From NCBI GenBank assembly GCA_027055005.1, contig JALUNR010000198.1:1-7002 (forward strand): a stretch of DNA of 7,002 nt. Direction: 5' to 3'. The notes under the pieces were generated by a model that saw nothing but the letters and a program-made list of their open reading frames with translations, was not told where the DNA came from and did not search any database. The stretch comes from Campylobacterales bacterium (GTDB taxonomy: Bacteria; Campylobacterota; Campylobacteria; Campylobacterales; QNZT01). Position numbers and translations under genes: made by a program. Below are positions 1 through 5,960 of this stretch, one piece after another. Within the stretch, counting starts at the first letter, position 1. The number at the start of each line of letters is the position of its first letter.

Positions 1-456
1 CTTTATAACAGCTTGACCTTTTCTGCTTTAAGAGAGTATTTAAGATATGAAGATAGAAATTCTATGCGTTTTTCCTTAGAAAGCAGATTGCCTTTTTTAG
101 ATTTTAATTTGGTTGAAGAAGCCTTTTCTTTAAATAATCAGCATAAAATAAATAATGGAATTTCAAAAGTAGTTTTAAGAGAGATTGCAAAGGGTAAAAT
201 ACCTAGAGAAATTTTAGAAAGAAAAGATAAAATGGGTTTTGTATCTCCGCAAGAGTTGTGGCAAAAAACGCTTTTGAAGGATGAATTGGATAAAGCATTT
301 AAAGCTATTAAAAAAAAAGGGATATTTGACTTTTTAGACAAAGAAAAGCTACATTCAATTTATAAGCAATATCAGAAAAATGAGTTTAAAGATTGGTCAT
401 TTATTTGGAGAGTTTACTGTTTGTATAAATGGAAAAAATTATGGAATGTAAAATGA
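1..456 (+). CDS. asnB: Asparagine-synthase-type amidotransferase, C-terminal part (5' end outside window)
   Basis: The frame is open from base 1, so this is the last 151 residues of a longer protein (full AsnB-type enzymes are usually about 600 residues). The family transfers glutamine-derived ammonia to an ATP-activated carboxylate. The visible part is the end of the synthetase domain: YEDRNSMRFSLESRLPFLD (residues 16-34) is the family signature, and RKDKMGFVSP (about 72-81) is the second conserved block near the end of the active-site domain. The N-terminal glutaminase domain and its cysteine are not in the window. The gene overlaps the next glycosyltransferase by four bases. In polysaccharide clusters such proteins often amidate uronic acids (WbpS type) rather than make free asparagine. 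That role is inferred from context, and the symbol denotes the family only. An A9 run lies at 310-318. Confidence 0.88.
   Translation, partial: LYNSLTFSALREYLRYEDRNSMRFSLESRLPFLDFNLVEEAFSLNNQHKINNGISKVVLREIAKGKIPREILERKDKMGFVSPQELWQKTLLKDELDKAFKAIKKKGIFDFLDKEKLHSIYKQYQKNEFKDWSFIWRVYCLYKWKKLWNVK
443..446 (+). promoter_or_regulatory. Ribosome binding site supporting the start at 453
   Basis: GGAA at 443-446 is six bases upstream of ATG 453. It supports that start over the in-frame ATGs at 429 and 441. The site lies inside the end of the amidotransferase gene, as expected for translational coupling. Confidence 0.4.
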
Positions 457-1697
457 AGCATATATTAATTATTGCATACAAATTTCCTCCAATGGGAGGT
501 ATTGGAACAAGAAGATGGGCAAAGTTTGCTAAATATTTATCCAGAGATGGTTATAAAGTGCATGTATTGACTATTAACTATCAAAAGAAAGATAAAGTAA
601 ACTGGTTGCATGATGTTGAGGGGAATGATAATATTATTATTCACAGAATTAGAGCTGGTTATCCATTATGGCTTATGAGTTTATCTTCAAATAAATATAT
701 ATCTTTTTTGCAAAAAGTTATTAATGTTTTATTGAAAAAGAGTTTTTTTTATATAGATATAGCACAAAACTGGGCGAAATATATGTTGCCTGAAGCAAAA
801 AAGATTATTATAGAAAATGATATAAAAAATGTGATTGTTTCTTCTCCTCCTCACTCTATAGCATATTATGCTTCTTATCTTAAAGTAGATTTGCCAAATA
901 TTCAGTTAATTCAAGATTTTAGGGATAATTGGAATGATGATGTTCCATATGAATATCTTACAACATTTAAATTCTTTTGGCAAAAAGAAAAATCAGTTTA
1001 CATGGAGTGGTTTACAGTAAAAAATAGTGATATAATAGTAAATGTAACTCAAGATATTACAGATAGGATGTCTAGTAGATTTAAAGAGCATAAAAGTAAG
1101 TTTATTACAATTTATAATGGATATGATAAAGATGATATAAAAAAATTAAAATTTGTAAAAGAAAAAAAAAAAGATAAAATAAAGATTGTATATGCTGGGG
1201 GGCTGGGGCTTGGCAGGATAAAAGCTTTAGAATTAATTTGTGATATATTGTTAGATATGCAAGAGGCAAAAAGAGTGCAATTTAAAATTGACATTTATTC
1301 TTCTTATGATAGTTCGAAATTAAATCCTAAATATATAAAACTTTTAAAAGGAGGTATTGTCAATTTTAAAGGGCTTGTTTCACCAAAAGAAATATTTGGC
1401 ATTATAAATGAATATGATTACTGCTTGTCCATTAATTCACCTTTGTATCCATATGCTTTTGGAACAAAAGTATTCGATTATATGATGTTGAATAAAAAAA
1501 TTATCCATATTTCTAATGGAGGAGAACTATCAAAAAAATTAAAAGAGTTTGGGCAAATAACCGTTTCTTATAATACAAATGAAATTAGAAATATGTTGGA
1601 TATTATTTTAAATAATCAATTAAACAATTTAAAACTAGATTATGGCGAATTTAATTTAGAAAATATTACTAAAAAATATACGGAATTGTTTATATGA
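453..1697 (+). CDS. Glycosyltransferase, family-4-like (GT-B fold)
   Basis: A 414-residue cytosolic sugar transferase, probably adding one residue of a lipid-linked polysaccharide unit. Residues 11-29 (FPPMGGIGTRRWAKFAKYL) form the glycine-rich N-terminal loop of GT4-type enzymes. SPP (131-133), QDFRDNW (154-160) and YNGYD (221-225) follow in the usual order, and YAGGLGLGR (247-255) opens the C-terminal nucleotide-sugar lobe. FGTKVFDYMMLNKKII (336-351) sits where family members carry the K-x-FEY-x-x-x-x-KP donor motif; here the Glu is Asp and the Pro is Lys. ATG 453 was chosen because it makes an ATGA overlap with the previous stop and has GGAA six bases upstream; in-frame ATGs at 429 and 441 would add eight or four residues. 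The gene is very AT-rich and contains an A11 run at 1162-1172 between the two lobes. Donor and acceptor cannot be read from sequence. Confidence 0.85.
   Translation: MKHILIIAYKFPPMGGIGTRRWAKFAKYLSRDGYKVHVLTINYQKKDKVNWLHDVEGNDNIIIHRIRAGYPLWLMSLSSNKYISFLQKVINVLLKKSFFYIDIAQNWAKYMLPEAKKIIIENDIKNVIVSSPPHSIAYYASYLKVDLPNIQLIQDFRDNWNDDVPYEYLTTFKFFWQKEKSVYMEWFTVKNSDIIVNVTQDITDRMSSRFKEHKSKFITIYNGYDKDDIKKLKFVKEKKKDKIKIVYAGGLGLGRIKALELICDILLDMQEAKRVQFKIDIYSSYDSSKLNPKYIKLLKGGIVNFKGLVSPKEIFGIINEYDYCLSINSPLYPYAFGTKVFDYMMLNKKIIHISNGGELSKKLKEFGQITVSYNTNEIRNMLDIILNNQLNNLKLDYGEFNLENITKKYTELFI
1162..1172 (+). repeat. A11 homopolymer in the glycosyltransferase coding sequence
   Basis: Eleven consecutive A bases encode the end of Glu237 and Lys238-240 of the glycosyltransferase. 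Loss of one A gives TAA at present positions 1180-1182; gain of one A gives TAA at 1175-1177. The tract lies between the N- and C-terminal lobes, so either slip would remove the donor-binding half. This arrangement is compatible with on/off phase variation, but may only reflect AT-rich Lys codons. Confidence 0.6.
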
Positions 1698-2647
1698 AGC
1701 AAAAAATAGAAATAGCTAAGCAAGACAGAGAATTTAAAAAACATCTGCCAATTTTTGGAACAAAAGAGTTTTTGCAGAGTAAGTCTGACGAGTATGGCTG
1801 GTTTGTATCAGATGAGGCTGTTTTGCCATTTTATATTGACAGAAGAGGCATATTTTCTAAACTTGTTTTTACAAGTGAAACCATAGTGTTAAGCAAGGAG
1901 TTCGATGAAATTGCTTTTTTAAATGAAGTTATCAAAAAGGCAAAAGAGTTAAATGTGGATATGATAGCCCAGCCATTGGCTAATGTGCTTTTTAAAAAAG
2001 TGCCTGATGGGGCAAAAGGTATAGAGTGGGGCAGTTATGTAGTGGATTTAACGCAAAGCGAAGATGATATTTTGCAAAATATGCACTCTAAACACCGCAA
2101 TGTTATAAGAAAAGCTGTTAAAGATGGAATTGAGGTTAAAGAAACAGAAGATATCGGCATTGTTTATGAAAATTTAAAAGAGACAATGCAGAGATTAAAC
2201 AGGGGTTATCCTTCTTATGAAGAGCTGGTAAAATTAAAAAGTTTTTCTAAATTTTATATAGCTGTTAAAGATGGAGAAGTGCAGGGTTCTGCCGTGTTGC
2301 TGTATAATATGCATGGCGCCTTTTATCTTTATGGAGGCAGCATTGCAAGGCCGCACACTGGTAGTTTAAACTATATGCACTATATTGCAATGCTTGATTT
2401 GAAAAAAGAAGGTGTTAAAAAGTATGATTTTATGGGTGCTAGGATAAATGTAGAAAAGGGGAGCAAATTAGAAGGGATTCAACGCTTTAAAAGCAGGTTT
2501 GGCGGAGAGTTGAAGAGAGGATTTTTATGGAAATATATTTATAAACCGTATAAGGTTAAGATGATTTATGCAATCCAAAATTTACGATACAAATTAAGAG
2601 GGCAAAATTATTTGGGCGATGCAATTGACCAAGAGAGCAGTAGATGA
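1694..2647 (+). CDS. FemAB-family / GNAT-fold acyl- or aminoacyl-transferase
   Basis: A 317-residue protein of the FemAB-like branch of the GNAT superfamily. Classical members add amino acids from aminoacyl-tRNA to peptidoglycan precursors. Members found in exopolysaccharide loci probably acylate or aminoacylate amino sugars or other polymer groups. The second half shows the family pattern: MHSKHRNVIRKAVKDGIEV (130-148), FYIAVKDGEVQGSAVLLY (187-204, the GNAT beta-strand core), YLYGGS (211-216) and GIQRFKSRFGGEL (261-273), close to the K-x-x-FG block of FemAB proteins. The start is fixed by an ATGA overlap with the preceding gene, with GGAA at 1682-1685 eight bases upstream. No signal peptide or membrane segment is evident, so it is probably cytosolic. 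Part of the gene (around 2281-2340) is much richer in G+C than the adjacent glycosyltransferase, hinting at a different origin. The family is fairly sure; the substrate is unknown. Confidence 0.75.
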   Translation: MKQKIEIAKQDREFKKHLPIFGTKEFLQSKSDEYGWFVSDEAVLPFYIDRRGIFSKLVFTSETIVLSKEFDEIAFLNEVIKKAKELNVDMIAQPLANVLFKKVPDGAKGIEWGSYVVDLTQSEDDILQNMHSKHRNVIRKAVKDGIEVKETEDIGIVYENLKETMQRLNRGYPSYEELVKLKSFSKFYIAVKDGEVQGSAVLLYNMHGAFYLYGGSIARPHTGSLNYMHYIAMLDLKKEGVKKYDFMGARINVEKGSKLEGIQRFKSRFGGELKRGFLWKYIYKPYKVKMIYAIQNLRYKLRGQNYLGDAIDQESSR

Positions 2648-3615
2648 AAAGAGCCATTTTAACTTTTGACTATGAACTTTTTTTAGGCTTTGACAGCGGA
2701 ACAGCACAAAAATCTATAATTGAGCCTACAGATGAAATTATAAAATTATTAAAAGAAAGTAGTGCAAAAGCTATATTTTTTGTAGATGCAACTTACCTTT
2801 TAACTTTGAAGAAATATAATTCTAGAGATTTTGAAGCTATTGCAAAGCAGTTAAAAGAGCTTGTTAAAATCGGCTCTTCTGTTGAGCTTCATTTACATCC
2901 ACAATGGTTAGATGCAAAACCAAATGGGGCTAGATGGATATTTGAGAGTTTTGAACATTACCGATTGCACTCTTTATCAAAGGAGAAGATAGAGCAACTA
3001 TTTGTTGATGGGGTAGAGACTCTTGAAGAGATAACAGAGCAAAAAGTAAAGGCTTTTAGAGCAGGAGGGTGGTCCATTACCCCTTTTGAAGTTTTAGAAA
3101 ATGCATTTGAAAAGAGTGGTGTCGTTGTTGATATGTCAGTTTGTCCAGGTTTTTATAAAAAAGAGTTGCCTATGCATTATTACGACTTTAGAGATGTACC
3201 AAATGAAGAGTATTATAGATTTAGTAATAATGTAAATAAAATAGATAAAAGTGGTGAATTCTTAGAAATTCCTGTAACAACATATAGAATGTTTGGAATA
3301 GATTTAGCTATAAATAATATTTTAAAAAAGTTAAAAAAGGATAAAATATTTGGTGATGGAAAAGGTTTGGCAAGTGCAAATGTTCAGGGTAATGTCTTAA
3401 AAAGATTGTTTCAAACAAATTTAAGAAGAGCAACTATAGAGGGGCAATCAAAATGGTTTTTTAAAAAGTCATTAAGAAAAATAAAAGATAAAGAGTTGAT
3501 TTCATTTGTAATGCATCCAAAAACTTTAAGTAAAGTTGTTTTAAATAATTTAGAGTATTTAGTAAAAAATTATAAAACTTTAAACACAGAAGAGTTGTTA
3601 AAGGAGTATTTTTGA
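2644..3615 (+). CDS. Polysaccharide deacetylase (NodB-like), atypical
   Basis: A 323-residue protein of the carbohydrate-esterase-4 (NodB-homology) superfamily, expected to remove N- or O-acetyl groups from sugars with a metal-bound His/Asp centre. Motifs in order: TFDYE (7-11) in place of the usual TFDDG, FFVDATYL (45-52), ELHLHPQWLDA (81-91, His83 and His85 as probable metal ligands), AFRAGGW (137-143) and VMHPKTLS (289-296, His291). The second Asp of motif 1, normally a metal ligand, is Tyr here, followed by Glu11; related atypical members share this form, so metal binding may differ. There is no signal peptide, so it probably acts in the cytosol on a precursor or nucleotide/lipid-linked sugar. 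The start is an ATGA overlap with the FemAB-like gene; the ribosome site is weak (AGAG within 2631-2637), suggesting coupling. Activity could be lost or altered; the fold assignment is the firmer part. Confidence 0.8.
   Translation: MKRAILTFDYELFLGFDSGTAQKSIIEPTDEIIKLLKESSAKAIFFVDATYLLTLKKYNSRDFEAIAKQLKELVKIGSSVELHLHPQWLDAKPNGARWIFESFEHYRLHSLSKEKIEQLFVDGVETLEEITEQKVKAFRAGGWSITPFEVLENAFEKSGVVVDMSVCPGFYKKELPMHYYDFRDVPNEEYYRFSNNVNKIDKSGEFLEIPVTTYRMFGIDLAINNILKKLKKDKIFGDGKGLASANVQGNVLKRLFQTNLRRATIEGQSKWFFKKSLRKIKDKELISFVMHPKTLSKVVLNNLEYLVKNYKTLNTEELLKEYF
3601..3606 (+). promoter_or_regulatory. Strong ribosome binding site deciding a TTG start
   Basis: AAGGAG lies five bases upstream of TTG 3612, inside the last codons of the deacetylase gene. 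It is the best Shine-Dalgarno match in the operon. It supports initiation at the unusual TTG, which also gives the expected N-terminus (MKIAHITSVHP) and a 4-base overlap (TTGA). Confidence 0.7.
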
Positions 3616-4706
3616 AAATTGCACATATAACCTCTGTTCATCCACAAAATGACAATAGAATTTTTTACAAAGAGTGTGTTAGTTTGGCAAATACTGGGTA
3701 TGATGTAAGCTTGATTGTAGCTGGAGGGGAGAGTAAAACAGTAAACGGTATAAAAATTATAGGGTTTAAAAAAGCTCAAGGTGGTAGATTAAAAAGGATG
3801 CTGAAAACATCTTTTTTGGATATGCTAAAAGTTTGCAAAGAGGTAGATGCTGATATTTACCATTTTCATGATCCGGAACTTATTATTGTTGGTTTATACC
3901 TTAAGTTTATAGGAAAAAAAGTTATTTACGATATTCATGAAAACAATCCAGCTTCCATACTTTCTAAGCCCTATATAAAATCAAATTTTTTTAAAAAAGT
4001 GATATCTTTTATTTTTGATAAAATTGAACTTTTTTCAGCAAAATATTTTGATGCCTTGGTAACTGCTAGACCAGATATTAGTGCAAGATTTAAACATAAA
4101 AATTTAATAACTCTAAGAAATTTTCCAATATTGCCCAATTTTTCAAAAATGAAAGAGATAGAGATACAAAAGTCTAAACCATCTGTTATTTTTGTGGGTG
4201 GTATGACACAGATTAGAGGAATAAATGAGCTTTTGGATGCTTTTGAGAAGTTGGATGATTATGAACTTTGGCTTTTAGGACCAATTACAGAGAAACAGTT
4301 AAAAAATAGGATAGAGAGTGGGTGTAAAAATGTAAAATATTTTGGAATAGTAGAAGCCTATGAAGTTTTTAATTATATAAATAGTGCCGATATAGGTATT
4401 ATTACTTTTTTACCTGTACCTAACCATTTATATACTTTAGCGACTAAACCTTTTGAGTATATGGCATGTGGTAAACCTATGATTATGTCAAATTTTGATT
4501 ATTGGAAAGAGGTTTTTGACAAAAGTGCTTTGTATGTTGATCCGAAAAATCCAAAAGATATTGCTAAAACAATTGATTATTTAATGAAAAATAAAAAATT
4601 AGTAAAAAAAATCGGAGAGTTAAATAAAAAATTAGCAATAAATGAATATAACTGGCAAAAAGAAAGTCAAAAACTTATAGATTTATACAAAAGGCTGAAA
4701 AAATGA
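3612..4706 (+). CDS. Glycosyltransferase family 4
   Basis: A 364-residue retaining GT-B glycosyltransferase, probably building the polysaccharide repeat unit at the cytosolic face of the membrane. Residues 1-35 form the first Rossmann strand and loop, with HPQNDNRIFYKECVSL typical of a GT4 group in O-antigen clusters. HFHDPEL (84-90) and YDIHEN (106-111) are the acceptor-side signatures. FVGGMTQIRG (194-203) begins the C-terminal lobe, DIGIITFLPV (260-269) follows, and TKPFEYMACGKPMI (278-291) is the donor-binding motif with intact Glu282 and the KP pair. It starts at TTG 3612, supported by AAGGAG five bases upstream and a TTGA overlap with the deacetylase stop. The length is normal for the family and no break is seen. 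It is more canonical than the glycosyltransferase at 453-1697. Sugar specificity is not readable. Confidence 0.9.
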   Translation: MKIAHITSVHPQNDNRIFYKECVSLANTGYDVSLIVAGGESKTVNGIKIIGFKKAQGGRLKRMLKTSFLDMLKVCKEVDADIYHFHDPELIIVGLYLKFIGKKVIYDIHENNPASILSKPYIKSNFFKKVISFIFDKIELFSAKYFDALVTARPDISARFKHKNLITLRNFPILPNFSKMKEIEIQKSKPSVIFVGGMTQIRGINELLDAFEKLDDYELWLLGPITEKQLKNRIESGCKNVKYFGIVEAYEVFNYINSADIGIITFLPVPNHLYTLATKPFEYMACGKPMIMSNFDYWKEVFDKSALYVDPKNPKDIAKTIDYLMKNKKLVKKIGELNKKLAINEYNWQKESQKLIDLYKRLKK

Positions 4707-5890
4707 AAATCTTAACAATACTAGGTGCAAGACCACAGTTCATAAAAGCAGGAACCGTAAGTAGGAAGATTATGGAACATAATCAGTTGTTAGTTGATGG
4801 TTTTTCGTTTTTAGAAAAAGAAGAACAAAAAAAACTAGAAACCAAAAACCAAAAACTAATCGCTGAGATTATAATCCACACAGGTCAACACTATGATGCA
4901 AACATGAGCGATATCTTCTTTGAAGAGATGAAAATCCCTAAGCCTGATTATTTTTTAGGGATTGGTGGTAAAAGTCATGGAGCTATGACTGGACAGATGA
5001 TAGAAAAGATTGAGGAAGTAGCTCTTAAAGAAAAACCAGATTGGATTATGGTTTATGGAGATACCAACTCTACACTAGCAGGAGCGATAGTTGCTAGCAA
5101 ACTTCATATAAAACTAGCTCATGTTGAAGCAGGGTTAAGAAGTTTTAACATGAAAATGCCAGAAGAGGTGAACAGAATACTAACCGACAGAGTAAGTGAT
5201 ATACTATTTTGCCCCACTCAAACTGCAGTAGAAAACTTAAAAAAAGAGGGCTTCCCTTTCAAACTATCAACTAACAACCATCAACTAATAATCAATGTAG
5301 GTGATGTCATGCAAGATGGAGCAATTTTCTATAAAAATTTAGCCCAAAAACCAATAACAAATACACCAATAACCAATAACTACATCCTATGCACCATCCA
5401 CAGAGCAGAAAACACAGATGAGCCTCAAAGACTAAAGGCTATATTTGAAGCACTAAATGAGATAGCAAAAGAAACACAAATTATTTTGCCACTACATCCA
5501 AGAACAAAACAAAAATTAACCAATATACAAATAACAAATAACAATTTAACTATCATAGACCCTGTTGGTTACTTAGAAATGGTATGGCTTATAGATAACT
5601 GTTCTCTTGTCATGACAGATAGTGGAGGATTGCAAAAAGAGGCATACTTTTTTGAAAAACCTTGCATCACTCTAAGAGATGAAACAGAGTGGGTGGAACT
5701 TGTTGAACTTGGAGTAAATACTTTAGTTGGGGCAGACAAAGAAAAGATACTAAATACCTATAAGCAAATAACAAATAACCAATCAACTAATACACAAATA
5801 TACCAATCAACAAATCTATATGGTGGAGGAAAAGCTAGTGAAAATATTATAAAAGAGTTATTTACTTATAACTCAACTTTCACACTATAA
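4703..5890 (+). CDS. wecB: Non-hydrolysing UDP-N-acetylglucosamine 2-epimerase (WecB/WbpI type) with in-frame repeat inserts
   Basis: A 395-residue cytosolic enzyme that inverts C2 of UDP-GlcNAc to give UDP-ManNAc, or acts on the diacetamido-uronic derivative in the WbpI branch. Motifs: GARPQFIK (8-15, Arg10 and Lys15), HTGQHYD (59-65), YGDTNSTLAGA (118-128), HVEAGLRSF (140-148), MPEEVNR (152-158), TIHRAENTD (231-239), LPLHPRT (262-268) and TDSGGLQKEA (305-314). From memory, D120, E142, E154 and H233 match the catalytic D95, E117, E131 and H213 of E. coli WecB, so the active site is intact. NVGDVMQD and LYGGGKAS look closer to WbpI (about 354 residues by recollection) than to WecB. The excess length falls largely on stretches of 7-base repeats, at residues 27-53, 187-198, 216-228, 272-284 and 354-371. 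The start is an ATGA overlap, with AAGG (4691-4694) eight bases upstream. It is the last gene of the operon. Confidence 0.92.
   Translation: MKILTILGARPQFIKAGTVSRKIMEHNQLLVDGFSFLEKEEQKKLETKNQKLIAEIIIHTGQHYDANMSDIFFEEMKIPKPDYFLGIGGKSHGAMTGQMIEKIEEVALKEKPDWIMVYGDTNSTLAGAIVASKLHIKLAHVEAGLRSFNMKMPEEVNRILTDRVSDILFCPTQTAVENLKKEGFPFKLSTNNHQLIINVGDVMQDGAIFYKNLAQKPITNTPITNNYILCTIHRAENTDEPQRLKAIFEALNEIAKETQIILPLHPRTKQKLTNIQITNNNLTIIDPVGYLEMVWLIDNCSLVMTDSGGLQKEAYFFEKPCITLRDETEWVELVELGVNTLVGADKEKILNTYKQITNNQSTNTQIYQSTNLYGGGKASENIIKELFTYNSTFTL
4782..4809 (-). repeat. Heptad array 1a, reverse orientation, within wecB
   Basis: Read on the minus strand, four consecutive 7-base units (4803-4809, 4796-4802, 4789-4795, 4782-4788) each begin with AAC: AACGAAA, AACCATC, then AACTAAC, AACTGAT. 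The units AACCATC and AACTAAC recur exactly in the plus-strand array at 5262-5296. On the coding strand the array encodes residues 27-36 of the epimerase. Confidence 0.65.
4833..4860 (+). repeat. Heptad array 1b, forward orientation, within wecB
   Basis: Four perfect-length units start at 4833, 4840, 4847 and 4854; each begins with AAC (AACTAGA, AACCAAA twice, AACTAAT). They encode residues 44-53. With array 1a they form an inverted pair separated by a 23-base A-rich spacer (4810-4832). The whole 79-base block corresponds to the extra N-terminal residues of this epimerase relative to remembered relatives. Confidence 0.7.
5262..5296 (+). repeat. Heptad array 2 within wecB
   Basis: Five consecutive 7-base units start at 5262, 5269, 5276, 5283 and 5290. 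The first four begin with AAC and the last is AATCAAT. They encode residues 187-198, just before the conserved NVGDVMQD. There is no G in the array on this strand. Confidence 0.75.
5349..5384 (+). repeat. Heptad array 3 within wecB
   Basis: Units start at 5349 (AACCAAT), 5356 (AACAAAT), 5363 (8-base ACACCAAT), 5371 (AACCAAT) and 5378 (AACTACA). They encode residues 216-228, giving the internal peptide duplication PITN-T-PITN just before the catalytic TIHRAEN block. The 8-base unit avoids an in-frame TAA. Confidence 0.75.
5518..5554 (+). repeat. Heptad array 4 within wecB
   Basis: Units start at 5518 (AACCAAT), 5525 (8-base ATACAAAT), 5533 (AACAAAT), 5540 (AACAATT plus one T) and 5548 (AACTATC). 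They encode residues 272-284 between LPLHPRT and IDPVGYLEM, a loop that varies in this family. Confidence 0.7.
5763..5815 (+). repeat. Heptad array 5 within wecB
   Basis: The longest array. Units start at 5763 (AGCAAAT), 5770, 5777, 5785, 5792 (8 bases), 5800 (8 bases) and 5809, with single extra C bases at 5784 and 5808. Nearly all units end in AAT. They encode residues 354-371 (rich in Gln, Thr, Asn), directly before the conserved LYGGGKAS near the C-terminus. Confidence 0.75.
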
Positions 5891-5935
5891 GGAATATATT
5901 CCCTGTTTTTTATAATTTTTTAGGTAATATGTTCC
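5891..5935. repeat. Inverted repeat (imperfect 13-bp stem) flanking a TATAAT box
   Basis: Bases 5891-5903 pair with 5923-5935: ten consecutive pairs including one T-G wobble, one C/T mismatch, then two C-G pairs, with a 19-base loop (5904-5922). The left arm also contains the perfect 12-base palindrome GGAATATATTCC (5891-5902), and the right arm the similar GGTAATATGTTCC. It starts directly after the wecB stop codon. It could be paired operator half-sites for the downstream ATPase gene, or an RNA hairpin ending the operon; the loop is long for an ordinary intrinsic terminator. Confidence 0.55.
5911..5916 (+). promoter_or_regulatory. Candidate -10 box for the ATPase gene
   Basis: A perfect TATAAT preceded by a T6 run lies 44 bases upstream of ATG 5961, in the only intergenic gap of the window. 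No good -35 box is visible at the usual spacing; Campylobacterota sigma-70 promoters typically lack one and use T-rich upstream DNA. The box lies in the loop between the two inverted-repeat arms, so a protein bound there would cover the promoter. Confidence 0.5.
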
Positions 5936-5960
5936 AAACTAATAAAATAAAGGTTCAAAA

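Noticed and set aside
429..452. An earlier start (ATG 429 or 441) for the first glycosyltransferase.
   Set aside because: It adds eight or four residues not expected for the family; ATG 453 gives the ATGA overlap seen at the other junctions and has GGAA six bases upstream.
743..750. T8 (743-750), A9 (310-318), A8 (4827-4834) and G6 (1197-1202) runs as further phase-variable tracts.
   Set aside because: They are shorter and expected by chance in such AT-rich coding DNA; G6 is below the length usually linked to switching.
1112..1294. Minus-strand open frames at 138-341, 1112-1294, 3570-3779, 6173-6400 and 6794-6976.
   Set aside because: All lie opposite well-supported genes, and their predicted peptides are compositional shadows without recognisable motifs.
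4782..5815. CRISPR array.
   Set aside because: The repeats are 7-base degenerate units in tandem inside a gene, without spacers of constant length.
5868..5888. A possible seventh heptad array at the end of wecB (ATAACTC, AACTTTC).
   Set aside because: Only one unit fits the AAC heptad well, too few to claim; it may be a decayed copy that altered the C-terminus (TYNSTFTL).
5891..5911. Intrinsic terminator made of GGAATATATTCC followed by a T run.
   Set aside because: The hairpin would have only four strong pairs around TATA and the T run is offset; a promoter/operator reading fits at least as well.
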